Shown one piece after another: positions 1-6,105 of a stretch of 6,105 bases of DNA (position 1 is the first letter of the stretch; every line of letters starts with the position of its first letter). A program made the translations under genes and the position numbers. The notes below the pieces were generated by a model. That model was not told where the DNA came from. It did no database searches and was given only the letters and a program-made list of their open reading frames with translations. The stretch spans positions 1 through 6,105 of the forward strand of contig JABFST010000459.1 in the NCBI GenBank assembly GCA_013140465.1. Reading direction: 5' to 3'. The DNA comes from Methylococcaceae bacterium (GTDB taxonomy: Bacteria > Pseudomonadota > Gammaproteobacteria > Methylococcales > Methylomonadaceae).

Positions 1-1
1 T

Positions 2-889
2 GGCACTATCAATAATGTTGGCGGCTTTGATTGGGCTCCTGGCAGTGCATTAAGTGTCGGTTCATTACCATTACCTCTTGTGACATCTGGTAATGAGACT
101 CACTTTACAGTTTATAGCCAAGCGTCATTGTCGTCTTATTTGGATACTGGCAATGGCACCATTAGTGATAGTAACTTAGGATCAAACTACGAAATCACTT
201 ATGTACTTGGTTTTGGTGAAATTGGCGTACAGACTTCTAACATACCAACTGGTCCTTTTGCTGGCTCACAGGGGCAATTTGCGTTTGATTCTAACAATCC
301 CGTAAATTTTTTCGCTGTTTATTACGATAGCAACAACGCCACTTTTGCAAATGCTTTAGCGGGAACTGGTTATGATGACGGTCAGTTAATCTTGGCAGGT
401 ACTGTTGTCGCCGATGATGGTGGTTCGCAATTAACTACAGGTAACTTTCAAGTATCTTTCGTCGCCCCTGGCTTGATGGATAAAAATGGTACCGATAACT
501 GGGGTGGTAAAAAATCGTATACTGGCAGTGGCTCTAACACTGTAATTATCGATTTAGCCCAACAAAACGTGCAAAGAAATTTCTTTAGCGGCCTTGATAT
601 TTCTGGGTTTTCAGCATTATCAATCTTAGATTCAAACGCTAAAACACCTTTTAACCAAACAGACCCTTCACAACATGTGGGTGGCAGCACTGCGCCTAAC
701 GAACGCCTTGCAACACTTAATGGTGATGCGAATTGCGATGGCGCACCTGGCGGAACCGCACCATGCGACTTTCTTTTCCAAAACGATGGCAGCCAAAAGT
801 TAAATACTGCCCCAGAGCCAGATGCCTTAGCCTTGTTAGGTTTAGGTGTTTTAGGTATGGGTTTAGTGCGCCGCAAAAAAAGCGCTTAA
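2..889 (+). CDS. PEP-CTERM sorting domain protein, 5'-truncated (exported surface protein)
   Basis: The reading frame is open from base 2, so the gene starts left of the window; the GTG at base 80 is internal and has no reason to be the start. The visible 295 residues are rich in Gly, Ser, Thr, Asn and Asp and in beta-type alternation, as in exported proteins. The C-terminus is a standard PEP-CTERM tag of 25 residues: Pro-Glu-Pro at visible residues 271-273, a hydrophobic stretch at 275-289 and the basic end RRKK at 290-293. Established knowledge: such tags are processed by an exosortase (EpsH/XrtA family) in the inner membrane, and the proteins are commonly linked to exopolysaccharide and floc formation. 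The FDWAPG stretch near the left edge and the DFLFQNDG stretch just before the tag resemble, from memory, the flocculation-associated PepA-like group; this is tentative. Two Cys (245, 255) flank a short Gly/Pro loop that includes DANCDG. The signal peptide and promoter are outside the window. The exact role is unknown. Confidence 0.9.
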   Translation, partial: GTINNVGGFDWAPGSALSVGSLPLPLVTSGNETHFTVYSQASLSSYLDTGNGTISDSNLGSNYEITYVLGFGEIGVQTSNIPTGPFAGSQGQFAFDSNNPVNFFAVYYDSNNATFANALAGTGYDDGQLILAGTVVADDGGSQLTTGNFQVSFVAPGLMDKNGTDNWGGKKSYTGSGSNTVIIDLAQQNVQRNFFSGLDISGFSALSILDSNAKTPFNQTDPSQHVGGSTAPNERLATLNGDANCDGAPGGTAPCDFLFQNDGSQKLNTAPEPDALALLGLGVLGMGLVRRKKSA

Positions 890-910
890 TAACCGCTTAT
901 GCCTGATACA

Positions 911-938
911 AAAGGGAGCTAAAAGCTCCCTTTTTTTT
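911..938 (+). terminator. Rho-independent terminator of the PEP-CTERM gene
   Basis: A perfect 7-bp stem GGGAGCT (914-920) / AGCTCCC (924-930) encloses an AAA loop and is followed by eight T (931-938). Flanking AAA (911-913) can pair with the first T residues and extend the stem to 10 bp. It begins 22 bases after the PEP-CTERM stop codon, on the same strand, which is a textbook arrangement. The A-rich left side means it may also work weakly on the opposite strand. Confidence 0.92.
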
Positions 939-1039
939 GCCTTGGATTTGGCGAAAAAGCTTACTGGCTTAATGGGTAGGTTTTGTGCTGGCGAGGTTTG
1001 TAGCTAAGCCATTTGATTTAGGAGCGGTTACAGAAGACC

Positions 1040-1099
1040 TACTTGTAAACATTCAGTTCCCCTCATTAAAAAGGAGGGGTTAGGGGAGGTGAACAAGTA
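1040..1099. repeat. C/G-rich imperfect inverted repeat (intergenic hairpin)
   Basis: The outer arms are TACTTGT (1040-1046) and ACAAGTA (1093-1099), a perfect 7-bp match. Inside, CCCCTC (1059-1064) can pair with GAGGGG (1074-1079) across an AT-rich loop. Alternatively GTTCCCCTC (1056-1064) can pair at 8 of 9 positions with GAGGTGAAC (1086-1094). The GGGG block occurs twice on the right side (1076-1079 and 1083-1086), so two mutually exclusive folds are possible. There is no T-tract, so it is not a classic terminator. It looks like a dispersed intergenic repeat of the REP/hairpin type, but copy number cannot be judged from this window. Confidence 0.5.
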
Positions 1100-1124
1100 T
1101 ACCTAATCTTTGTTTGAGCGGATG

Positions 1125-1354
1125 GTCAGTAATTCTCATTATGACACCACTGCGTTTAATTCGCCCGTCATACTGGCATGGATGCCAGTATCCAGCCACA
1201 TGGATGTGAGCGTTCACTATGACGGCAATGCTAAATCAAGCACTTACAGCTTAGCTAAGCGACCGTCGGCGGCACTAGATTCGCTATGCGCTTTAACGAG
1301 TCCGGCATCCATGCCGAAATGACAGCTCATAGGGCCATAATAAGAATTGCTGAC
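1125..1354. repeat. Nested inverted-repeat element, MITE-like, no coding content
   Basis: The outer arms at 1125-1144 and 1335-1354 match as inverted repeats at 17 of 20 positions. The inner arms at 1167-1192 and 1298-1323 match as inverted repeats at 20 of 26 positions, including the 12-base core GGCATGGATGCC. The spacer between outer and inner arm is 22 bases on the left and 11 on the right, so the arms are related but not identical in length. The middle (1193-1297) contains a CACAT/ATGTG hairpin (1197-1208) and a perfect 12-bp palindrome GCTTAGCTAAGC (1249-1260). The one reading frame across it (1110-1322, +) has no good ribosome site or protein character and runs through both palindromes, so it is not called. 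The structure fits a non-autonomous, transposase-less mobile element or a pair of inverted dispersed repeats. No clear target-site duplication is seen at either boundary pair. Confidence 0.6.
1171..1190. repeat. Perfect palindromic hairpin, left copy of the GGCATGGATGCC unit
   Basis: TACTGGCAT (1171-1179) and ATGCCAGTA (1182-1190) are perfect 9-bp inverted arms around a GG centre. This lies in the left inner arm of the nested inverted-repeat element. A diverged unit with the same core sits in opposite orientation at 1298-1323. Confidence 0.6.
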
Positions 1355-1370
1355 GGAGGGTAGCCGTTAC

Positions 1371-1404
1371 CCGTTTGCGCTGTTCTTGCCCCAAACGGAT
1401 TTTT
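1371..1404 (+). terminator. Possible Rho-independent terminator or convergent hairpin
   Basis: CCGTTTG (1371-1377) pairs perfectly with CAAACGG (1392-1398) across a 14-base loop and is followed by ATTTTT (1399-1404). The T-tract lies on the right, so as a terminator it would act on plus-strand transcripts, although the nearest plus-strand gene already has its own terminator. On the minus strand the hairpin lies just past the methyltransferase stop and could still act as a transcript-end structure, but no T-tract follows in that direction. The call is weak because of the long loop and the missing plus-strand client gene. Confidence 0.35.
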
Positions 1405-1427
1405 AATGGGCTATCTTACTGCGCAGT

Positions 1428-2294
1428 TTAGCTGTTAATTTTCCACAACACCGCAGGCTCATCAGCGGACGGGAAAAAATAACCAAAGAATGCGTAAAAC
1501 AGTAAATAGGGTTTTTTCCCCACAATAGCGGCTGATTCTGGTTTTAATGCCAGATCCATGTTATATCCCAATGCCGCGCTAAATTCGTCTAAAAAACGGT
1601 AATTGCCAAAAGGGTACAACGTGTCCATATACGAACGCCGATAGGATGCCAATTCTGTATAGCCGCGTACATGCCCCAATTCGCGTAACTTTTGTTGGGT
1701 GAAAATTTTTCGGTGGAATGGTTGGTGTAAGCGGAGCATGTGTTTGGCTAACTGCTTCATTGATGCTACCCCCCCAGAATCAGCGGTCCCCCCATATAGC
1801 AAACCGCCTTTGCGTACTAGCCGTGCGGCTGCGTCAAGCAATGCGCCGGGATCTTCTACATGTTCTAGCACGTCGTTTAAAACAACTACATCAAACTGCT
1901 GGGATGGCTGTTGTTTGAACTGTTCGACATAAGGATCAAAGCCGACGACGTTGGCGTAACCTTGCTGTTTTAAGAATTCGACAAAAATCCCATTGCCACA
2001 GCCATAATCTAAAATACTGGCGGACTTTTTTAGCCCGCCTTGGTTTAGGCGTTTAAGCAAGTTGCTTAAGGTGCGGCGCGCATAGACATCCAGTGTCCGG
2101 GTATGGTTTAGCGGGTAATCGGCATAGATTTCGGCGAAATCGACGGGCTCAAGGCTATGGATGGTTTTACATTCAGGGCAACGCCAAAGCGAAAATGAGC
2201 GGTTAAGGTATTTTTCGGTGTTACCTTTGATGCTGCCCAGATCATCTGCATTGGGCGTATCGGTGGTATATGCACAAAGATTACAACTGTACAT
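1428..2294 (-). CDS. Class I SAM-dependent methyltransferase with N-terminal Cys-pair motif
   Basis: This 288-residue protein should transfer a methyl group from S-adenosylmethionine; the acceptor is unknown. Motif I is the nucleotide-binding loop ILDYGCGNG (94-102), followed by the ribose-binding acidic residue D120 in VVGFDP. The stretch FDVVVLNDVLEHVEDP (134-149) is the conserved strand and helix of the UbiG/Methyltransf_23-like group. The first 45 residues carry C4-x2-C7 and C39-x2-C42, a likely four-Cys zinc site that is common in methyltransferases acting on sugars or secondary metabolites. There is no signal peptide, so it is probably cytoplasmic. The start is fixed by AGGAG (2301-2305) six bases ahead of the ATG. 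It lies 92 bases after the oxidoreductase on the same strand. Oddly, the coding strand has G7 and G6 tracts (1769-1775, 1788-1793) within 25 bases, encoding GG pairs after the VRKGG motif. The family call is secure; the substrate is not. Confidence 0.88.
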   Translation of the reverse strand: MYSCNLCAYTTDTPNADDLGSIKGNTEKYLNRSFSLWRCPECKTIHSLEPVDFAEIYADYPLNHTRTLDVYARRTLSNLLKRLNQGGLKKSASILDYGCGNGIFVEFLKQQGYANVVGFDPYVEQFKQQPSQQFDVVVLNDVLEHVEDPGALLDAAARLVRKGGLLYGGTADSGGVASMKQLAKHMLRLHQPFHRKIFTQQKLRELGHVRGYTELASYRRSYMDTLYPFGNYRFLDEFSAALGYNMDLALKPESAAIVGKKPYLLFYAFFGYFFPSADEPAVLWKINS

Positions 2295-2300
2295 GGCGTT

Positions 2301-2305
2301 CTCCT
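2301..2305 (-). promoter_or_regulatory. Ribosome binding site of the methyltransferase
   Basis: Read on the minus strand this is AGGAG, six bases before the ATG at 2294. The match and spacing are good and support that start. Confidence 0.7.
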
Positions 2306-2330
2306 AAGGGGGTGAGTGGGCGGCGTTTAT

Positions 2331-2381
2331 AAAAAAGCCGTGGCTATCAGTGGGCAAAGTTTTACGGGATTTTATAACGGC
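2331..2381 (-). terminator. Weak terminator-like structure after the oxidoreductase gene
   Basis: On the minus strand, GCCGT (2381-2377) can pair with ACGGC (2341-2337), followed directly by six T (2336-2331). The loop is 35 bases, which is long for an intrinsic terminator. A shorter AGCC/GGCT stem next to the T-run has too small a loop to be convincing. It could give partial termination between the oxidoreductase and methyltransferase genes. Confidence 0.3.
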
Positions 2382-2386
2382 CTAAA

Positions 2387-3952
2387 TTAAGCAACTCCTT
2401 GGGTGATGGCGTCGGCAACACGCAACGCGTTGGCGGCAATGGTCAGTGACGGGTTAATGCCGCCGCTGGTTGGAAAAAATGAAGCGTCAACGACAAATAG
2501 GTTGTCGATATCGTGGGTTTTATTATAGCGGTTGAGTACCGATGTTTTTGGGTCGTCGCCAAAACGGCAGGTGCCACACGCATGGGCCAGGCGTTGGTTA
2601 TTGCCGGCTTGCTGCATAATGGTTACAGATAATGGGTTAAAAGCAGCCAACACTTTCTGCCGCATGGTGTTTATGCGGGCATGGTCGTCGGCAGTTAGCG
2701 TGTAGCTTATTTCAGTGCGCCCGTTATGGTGGCTTACCCGGTTATGGCGGTTTGGTAAATCCTCCACGATACTGGCAAAAAATAACTTGTCGCTTAAAAA
2801 GGCGGCATAACCTTTGGCAACGAGGGGTGACAGCAGTGTCATCATTTGGCTTACTGGGCGGCCTAACCCAAATGGCAGTGTCGATTTTAATTCTTCGATG
2901 ACGACTTCAATCGGGGGCATAGTGCCAAAAGACTGTACTGTTCCCAGCTTGCCCTGTTCCGTTAGGTAAAAATCGTTAAAGCCAATTTGCTTTTGGCTTT
3001 CGGTCGCCATTTGGGTTTTTGGTATTTTAACCGCAAACAAATCAACGAAATGCCGCATTAAATAAGCCCCTACTAGGCCGCTGCTATTTGCCAAGCCATT
3101 GGCCTTGAGCAATATGGCGGGACTTGCTAAGGCACCTGCGGCAAGAATGACTCTATCTGCCATAAGCTGGTGTTCGCCAGTGGCTGTCTTGCAAACAACA
3201 CCAACCACACGCTGGTTTTTGACAATTAAGTCCAGCACTTCACATTGGTCTAGCAGCTCAGCCTGATGTTTTTCTATTGCCGGGACAAGTGCAGATTTTA
3301 CACTATCATTTTTGCAGCCTCTGGCACAAAGAAAGCTCTGGCAATTGTCTTTGCAACCCGCCAACCCTTCTGTTGCGGTAGGCAATAGATATGGGTGGTG
3401 GCCGTTTTTTTGTAGATGGCTCCAAGCAAAGGTGTTGGCGGCTGACAGTCCGGTTACTGGTTGTTGTGATTGTGGCGCTACGCCATAGAGCAACTCGGCC
3501 TGTTGATAGTAAGGCTCTATTTCTTGATACGAGATAGGCCAGCGTTGCGGGACTGAAATATTTTCATGGCACTTGGGATAATATTTTCCTGGCGTGTAGT
3601 CGTCGGGGTGGAAGCGTTCGAGGATTGCGCCATATAAGGCACTGCTGCCACCCGTACCCATGCCCATGAACGGCATGAACGCTTTGGGGTGCCCGGAGGA
3701 TATATCATAAATTGGCGTATGGTATCTGCCACTTCTTTGTAGGGTGTCATGCCAGCCTGAATTTTTGTGTATGCGGGCATTGGTTTCCGCATATTGTCCG
3801 GGCCAGCTATCGGTTTTTAAGCTAGACCGGCCTTTTTCTAAGAACAACACTTTTGCGCCCGCCAAAGCAAGTGAGTAGCCTATGGTTGCCCCTCCCATAC
3901 CTGTGCCGACAACAATGCAATCGGATTTTTTGTTTAACAATGTGTCGTGCAT
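2387..3952 (-). CDS. GMC-family FAD-dependent oxidoreductase (alcohol/sugar dehydrogenase type)
   Basis: This 521-residue flavoprotein should oxidise a hydroxyl group, typically of an alcohol, sugar or polyol, using bound FAD. The N-terminal Rossmann motif is VVGTGMGGA (14-22), with E39 in FLEKG binding the ADP ribose. GMGTGGSSALYGA (97-109) is the second FAD contact typical of GMC proteins. The C-terminal GMC domain has the active-site segment AHACGTCRFGDDP (456-468, candidate catalytic H457) and GGINPSLTIAANALRVAD (497-514, N500). Between them a Cys-rich loop, C200, C204, C209 and C213, sits where related dehydrogenases have a Cys cluster, which in FAD-dependent glucose dehydrogenase binds an Fe-S cluster. 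No signal peptide or Tat motif is evident, so it is probably cytoplasmic or membrane-associated. AGGA (3961-3964) lies eight bases before the ATG. It follows the RND gene by 80 bases on the same strand. No cytochrome or small dehydrogenase subunit is adjacent. The substrate is unknown. Confidence 0.92.
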   Translation of the reverse strand: MHDTLLNKKSDCIVVGTGMGGATIGYSLALAGAKVLFLEKGRSSLKTDSWPGQYAETNARIHKNSGWHDTLQRSGRYHTPIYDISSGHPKAFMPFMGMGTGGSSALYGAILERFHPDDYTPGKYYPKCHENISVPQRWPISYQEIEPYYQQAELLYGVAPQSQQPVTGLSAANTFAWSHLQKNGHHPYLLPTATEGLAGCKDNCQSFLCARGCKNDSVKSALVPAIEKHQAELLDQCEVLDLIVKNQRVVGVVCKTATGEHQLMADRVILAAGALASPAILLKANGLANSSGLVGAYLMRHFVDLFAVKIPKTQMATESQKQIGFNDFYLTEQGKLGTVQSFGTMPPIEVVIEELKSTLPFGLGRPVSQMMTLLSPLVAKGYAAFLSDKLFFASIVEDLPNRHNRVSHHNGRTEISYTLTADDHARINTMRQKVLAAFNPLSVTIMQQAGNNQRLAHACGTCRFGDDPKTSVLNRYNKTHDIDNLFVVDASFFPTSGGINPSLTIAANALRVADAITQGVA

Positions 3953-3960
3953 AAAAGCAT

Positions 3961-3964
3961 TCCT
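3961..3964 (-). promoter_or_regulatory. Ribosome binding site of the GMC oxidoreductase
   Basis: Read on the minus strand this is AGGA, eight bases before the ATG at 3952. Another ATG (3960-3958) overlaps the spacer but is out of frame, so the ribosome site decides for the 3952 start. Confidence 0.6.
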
Positions 3965-4032
3965 ATAATAATGGCTTTAGTGGTTAAAAAAGTTGTCGGC
4001 AATGTTTATTGTTAAGTTATGGTTTGTTACCG

Positions 4033-6105
4033 TCAGTTGTCGTTTGATTTCTTGGCTGGCCTAACAAGTTTGTGCCGGAGATATTGCTTGGTGTCGTCTA
4101 CATAGGAAAACACGACGGGGACAATCAACAAGCTGAGTATAGTTGAAGCAATCAGTCCGCCAATGACAGTCATCGACATGGGCAGTTGAAAGCTGGGGTC
4201 TACGCCGAAACCTAAGGCTAAAGGTAACATGCCGGCAACCATTGCTATGGTCGTCATTACAATGGGCCGGCTGCGTTTGTGGCAGGCATCGACTAAGGCT
4301 GCAAAGCGGTCCATGCCTTGGTGGCGCGCAACAATGGCGTATTCGACCAATAGTATAGAGTTTTTTGTGACGACGCCCATCAGCATAATCATGCCTATCA
4401 TTGAGGGCATGGACAGTGCGCTATTGCTGAGCAGCAATGCCACAACAGCACCGCCTATTGATAAGGGCAGGGCAGCCAAAATAGTGATGGGCTGCATAAA
4501 ATCTTTAAATAACAACACTAGCACGCCATAAATGCAGAGTATGCCGATGCCCATGGCGATGCCAAAACTGGCAAAAAGTTCCTGCATTTCTTGGGTATCG
4601 CCGAGTTCAACAATTTTGACGGCAGGGGGCAGGTTTTTAAGCGAGGGCAACAGCAGCGCCTCTTTATAAAGCTCACCTAAGCTGCGTGAGCCCAGTTCTA
4701 CATCAAGCTTGACATTGCGGCTACGGTCTAGGCGGTCGATTTGTGCCGGGCCAGATTTAATGTCAATATCAGCGACATTGGTCAGCAGGATGGGGCCGTT
4801 TTTGCCTTGTACTGCCAGATGGGCGAAAGCATCCAAGTTGCTGCGCTCGATGTTGGGGAATTTGATGCGGATAGGCACTTGCCTTTCGCTAAGGTTTAGT
4901 TTGGGCAAATTGATGTCGTAGTCACCTGCCGTAGCAACACGGACAATTTCACCGATAGTGTATGCGGTTACGCCTAGGTCAGCGGCTTTGGCAAAATTAG
5001 GGCGGACAATAATTTCAGGGCGCACCAAGCTGGCGCTTGAAGTGATGCCACCAATGCCTTTAAGTGTGCGCAAATCCCGTTCGGTGGCGTGTGCGGCTTC
5101 AAGTAGGGCTAATGGGTCGTCACTGCGCAAAACGATTTGCATTTTTCCGCCGTTGTCAGGCGGCCCGACCTGAAACCGAACGCCGGGCAACACAGCAAGT
5201 TGGTTGCGGATTTGGCTTTCAATTTCTTTGATGGATTCGCGGCGGTCGCGGCGGTGGCTCAGGCTAAGGGTTAATAATGCACGCCGAACTTCAACTGCCG
5301 CACCCGGTGCGAAAGTGTCGCCACTGGAACCGCCACCTACGGAGCTAAATACCGATTTGATGTGTGGGGCGTTTTGTGCGGCTAGCCGCGTTGATTCTGC
5401 CATTGCCAAGGTTTCTTGCAAGGTGGTGCCGGGCGGCAGCTCCAAGTTAATTTGGGTTTGCGCACGGTCGGCGGTAGGTACGAAACCAGTCGGCAAGAGT
5501 CCAATTAAACTAATGGAGCCGACGAAAAAAGCGGCGGTGGCTATTACTGTGAGCAGCCGGTTGCGTAAACACCATTGCATGGTCTGCATATAGTGCCGCA
5601 TGATCCAACTGTCTTGGGTTTCTGAATGTTTAGGTTGCTTTATTAAATAAGCGGCCATCATTGGCGTGAGCAGGCGTGCAACCAATAAGGACGCTAGGAT
5701 AGCCAAAACGGCTGTCCAGCCGAATTGCTTAAAAAATTTACCCGGAATGCCGCCCATAAAAGCGGTAGGCAAAAATACCGCGACTAATGCGAAAGTCGTG
5801 GCAATGACAGCCAAGCCAATTTCGTCAGCCGCTTCCAGAGAAGCTTGCATAGGTGTTTTGCCCATGCGGATGTGGCGGGCAATATTCTCAATTTCAACAA
5901 TGGCATCATCCACCAAAATGCCTATTACTAAAGCAAGCGACAATAAAGTGACGGTATTAAGGGTAAAGCCAAAGTAGTTCATGCCAAGAAATGTTGGGAT
6001 GACCGACAAAGGCAAAGCGACGGCAGCTATTAGTGTCGCGCGCCAATCCCGCAGAAACCACCAGACGACCAGGACCGCTAAAATAGCGCCTTCGTAGAGC
6101 ATGTT
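4033..6105 (-). CDS. RND-family efflux transporter permease, AcrB/HAE1-like, 5'-truncated
   Basis: The frame is open through the right edge of the window, with an Asn codon before the first visible Met (6102), so that Met is internal. The 690 visible residues match the AcrB-type pump from about its second membrane helix to the end; roughly the first third of a protein usually near 1,030 residues is missing. Numbered from that Met, the proton-relay pair D65-D66 sits in helix IGILVDDAIVEIEN, and the relay Lys is K580 in GVVTKNSILLVEYA. Membrane helices lie near 5-17, 23-44, 50-72, 95-116, 127-152, 180-205, 508-531 and four more to residue about 668. A periplasmic domain spans about 206-495. Established role: a proton-driven trimeric pump working with a periplasmic adaptor and outer-membrane channel. 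The adaptor gene would be expected upstream, off the right edge. All relay residues visible here are intact, so it looks functional; the substrate cannot be told. Confidence 0.93.
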   Translation of the reverse strand, partial: NMLYEGAILAVLVVWWFLRDWRATLIAAVALPLSVIPTFLGMNYFGFTLNTVTLLSLALVIGILVDDAIVEIENIARHIRMGKTPMQASLEAADEIGLAVIATTFALVAVFLPTAFMGGIPGKFFKQFGWTAVLAILASLLVARLLTPMMAAYLIKQPKHSETQDSWIMRHYMQTMQWCLRNRLLTVIATAAFFVGSISLIGLLPTGFVPTADRAQTQINLELPPGTTLQETLAMAESTRLAAQNAPHIKSVFSSVGGGSSGDTFAPGAAVEVRRALLTLSLSHRRDRRESIKEIESQIRNQLAVLPGVRFQVGPPDNGGKMQIVLRSDDPLALLEAAHATERDLRTLKGIGGITSSASLVRPEIIVRPNFAKAADLGVTAYTIGEIVRVATAGDYDINLPKLNLSERQVPIRIKFPNIERSNLDAFAHLAVQGKNGPILLTNVADIDIKSGPAQIDRLDRSRNVKLDVELGSRSLGELYKEALLLPSLKNLPPAVKIVELGDTQEMQELFASFGIAMGIGILCIYGVLVLLFKDFMQPITILAALPLSIGGAVVALLLSNSALSMPSMIGMIMLMGVVTKNSILLVEYAIVARHQGMDRFAALVDACHKRSRPIVMTTIAMVAGMLPLALGFGVDPSFQLPMSMTVIGGLIASTILSLLIVPVVFSYVDDTKQYLRHKLVRPAKKSNDN

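Noticed and set aside
448..876. A 142-codon open frame on the minus strand inside the PEP-CTERM gene
   Set aside because: It lies entirely antisense to a well-supported gene, and its basic, Pro-rich product looks like a shadow translation.
80..889. GTG at base 80 as the start of the PEP-CTERM gene
   Set aside because: The frame is open to the window edge with matching protein character, no ribosome site precedes base 80, and starting there would leave no signal peptide.
1110..1322. A 70-codon open frame on the plus strand in the intergenic region
   Set aside because: It runs through the inverted-repeat element and both GGCATGGATGCC palindromes, has no clear ribosome site and no recognisable protein character.
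3953..4032. Terminator or promoter between the RND and oxidoreductase genes
   Set aside because: A run of six T exists on the minus strand (3991-3986) but no stem precedes it. A TATTAT box overlaps the ribosome site region and lacks a -35 partner, so neither can be supported.
3991..4042. Direct repeat AGTTGTCG at 3991-3998 and 4035-4042
   Set aside because: It is only eight bases with no larger structure, and could easily arise by chance.
5204..5593. A 129-codon plus-strand frame, with others at 4229-4531 and 5666-5977
   Set aside because: All are antisense to the RND transporter gene, whose protein motifs are intact; these are frame shadows.

Overview
This window looks like chromosomal DNA from a Gram-negative gammaproteobacterium of moderate GC content. 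The evidence is a PEP-CTERM (exosortase-sorted) exported protein, an AcrB-type RND efflux pump and a GMC-family flavoprotein dehydrogenase. The combination, together with the short GGCATGGATGCC palindromes between genes, would suit a methanotroph-like (Methylococcales) or similar environmental gammaproteobacterium. That placement is inference, because no taxonomic marker gene is present.

Layout from left to right. Bases 2-889 (+) hold the 3' part of a gene for a secreted PEP-CTERM protein, closed by a strong Rho-independent terminator (911-938). A gene-free stretch of about 540 bases (890-1427) separates it from a convergent block on the minus strand. This stretch is rich in inverted repeats: a C/G-rich hairpin (1040-1099), then a nested inverted-repeat element (1125-1354) that resembles a small non-coding mobile element, then a possible terminator hairpin (1371-1404). 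The minus-strand block, read right to left, is a 5'-truncated RND transporter gene (4033-6105), a GMC oxidoreductase (2387-3952) and a class I SAM-dependent methyltransferase with an N-terminal Cys-pair motif (1428-2294). The gaps between these genes are 80 and 92 bases.

How the genes may work together. The RND pump is probably the distal gene of an efflux operon whose earlier genes, such as the membrane fusion protein, would lie beyond the right edge. The oxidoreductase and methyltransferase follow on the same strand and could be co-transcribed with it, or with each other. A small-molecule or glycan modification role for this pair is a guess from adjacency, and no substrate is visible in sequence. 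The PEP-CTERM protein is a separate transcription unit and points to an exosortase/exopolysaccharide surface system encoded elsewhere.

No CRISPR array, RNA gene, transposase or clearly new multigene system is visible. The least explained parts are the nested inverted-repeat element, two close poly-G tracts inside the methyltransferase gene, and the Cys-rich loop of the oxidoreductase.
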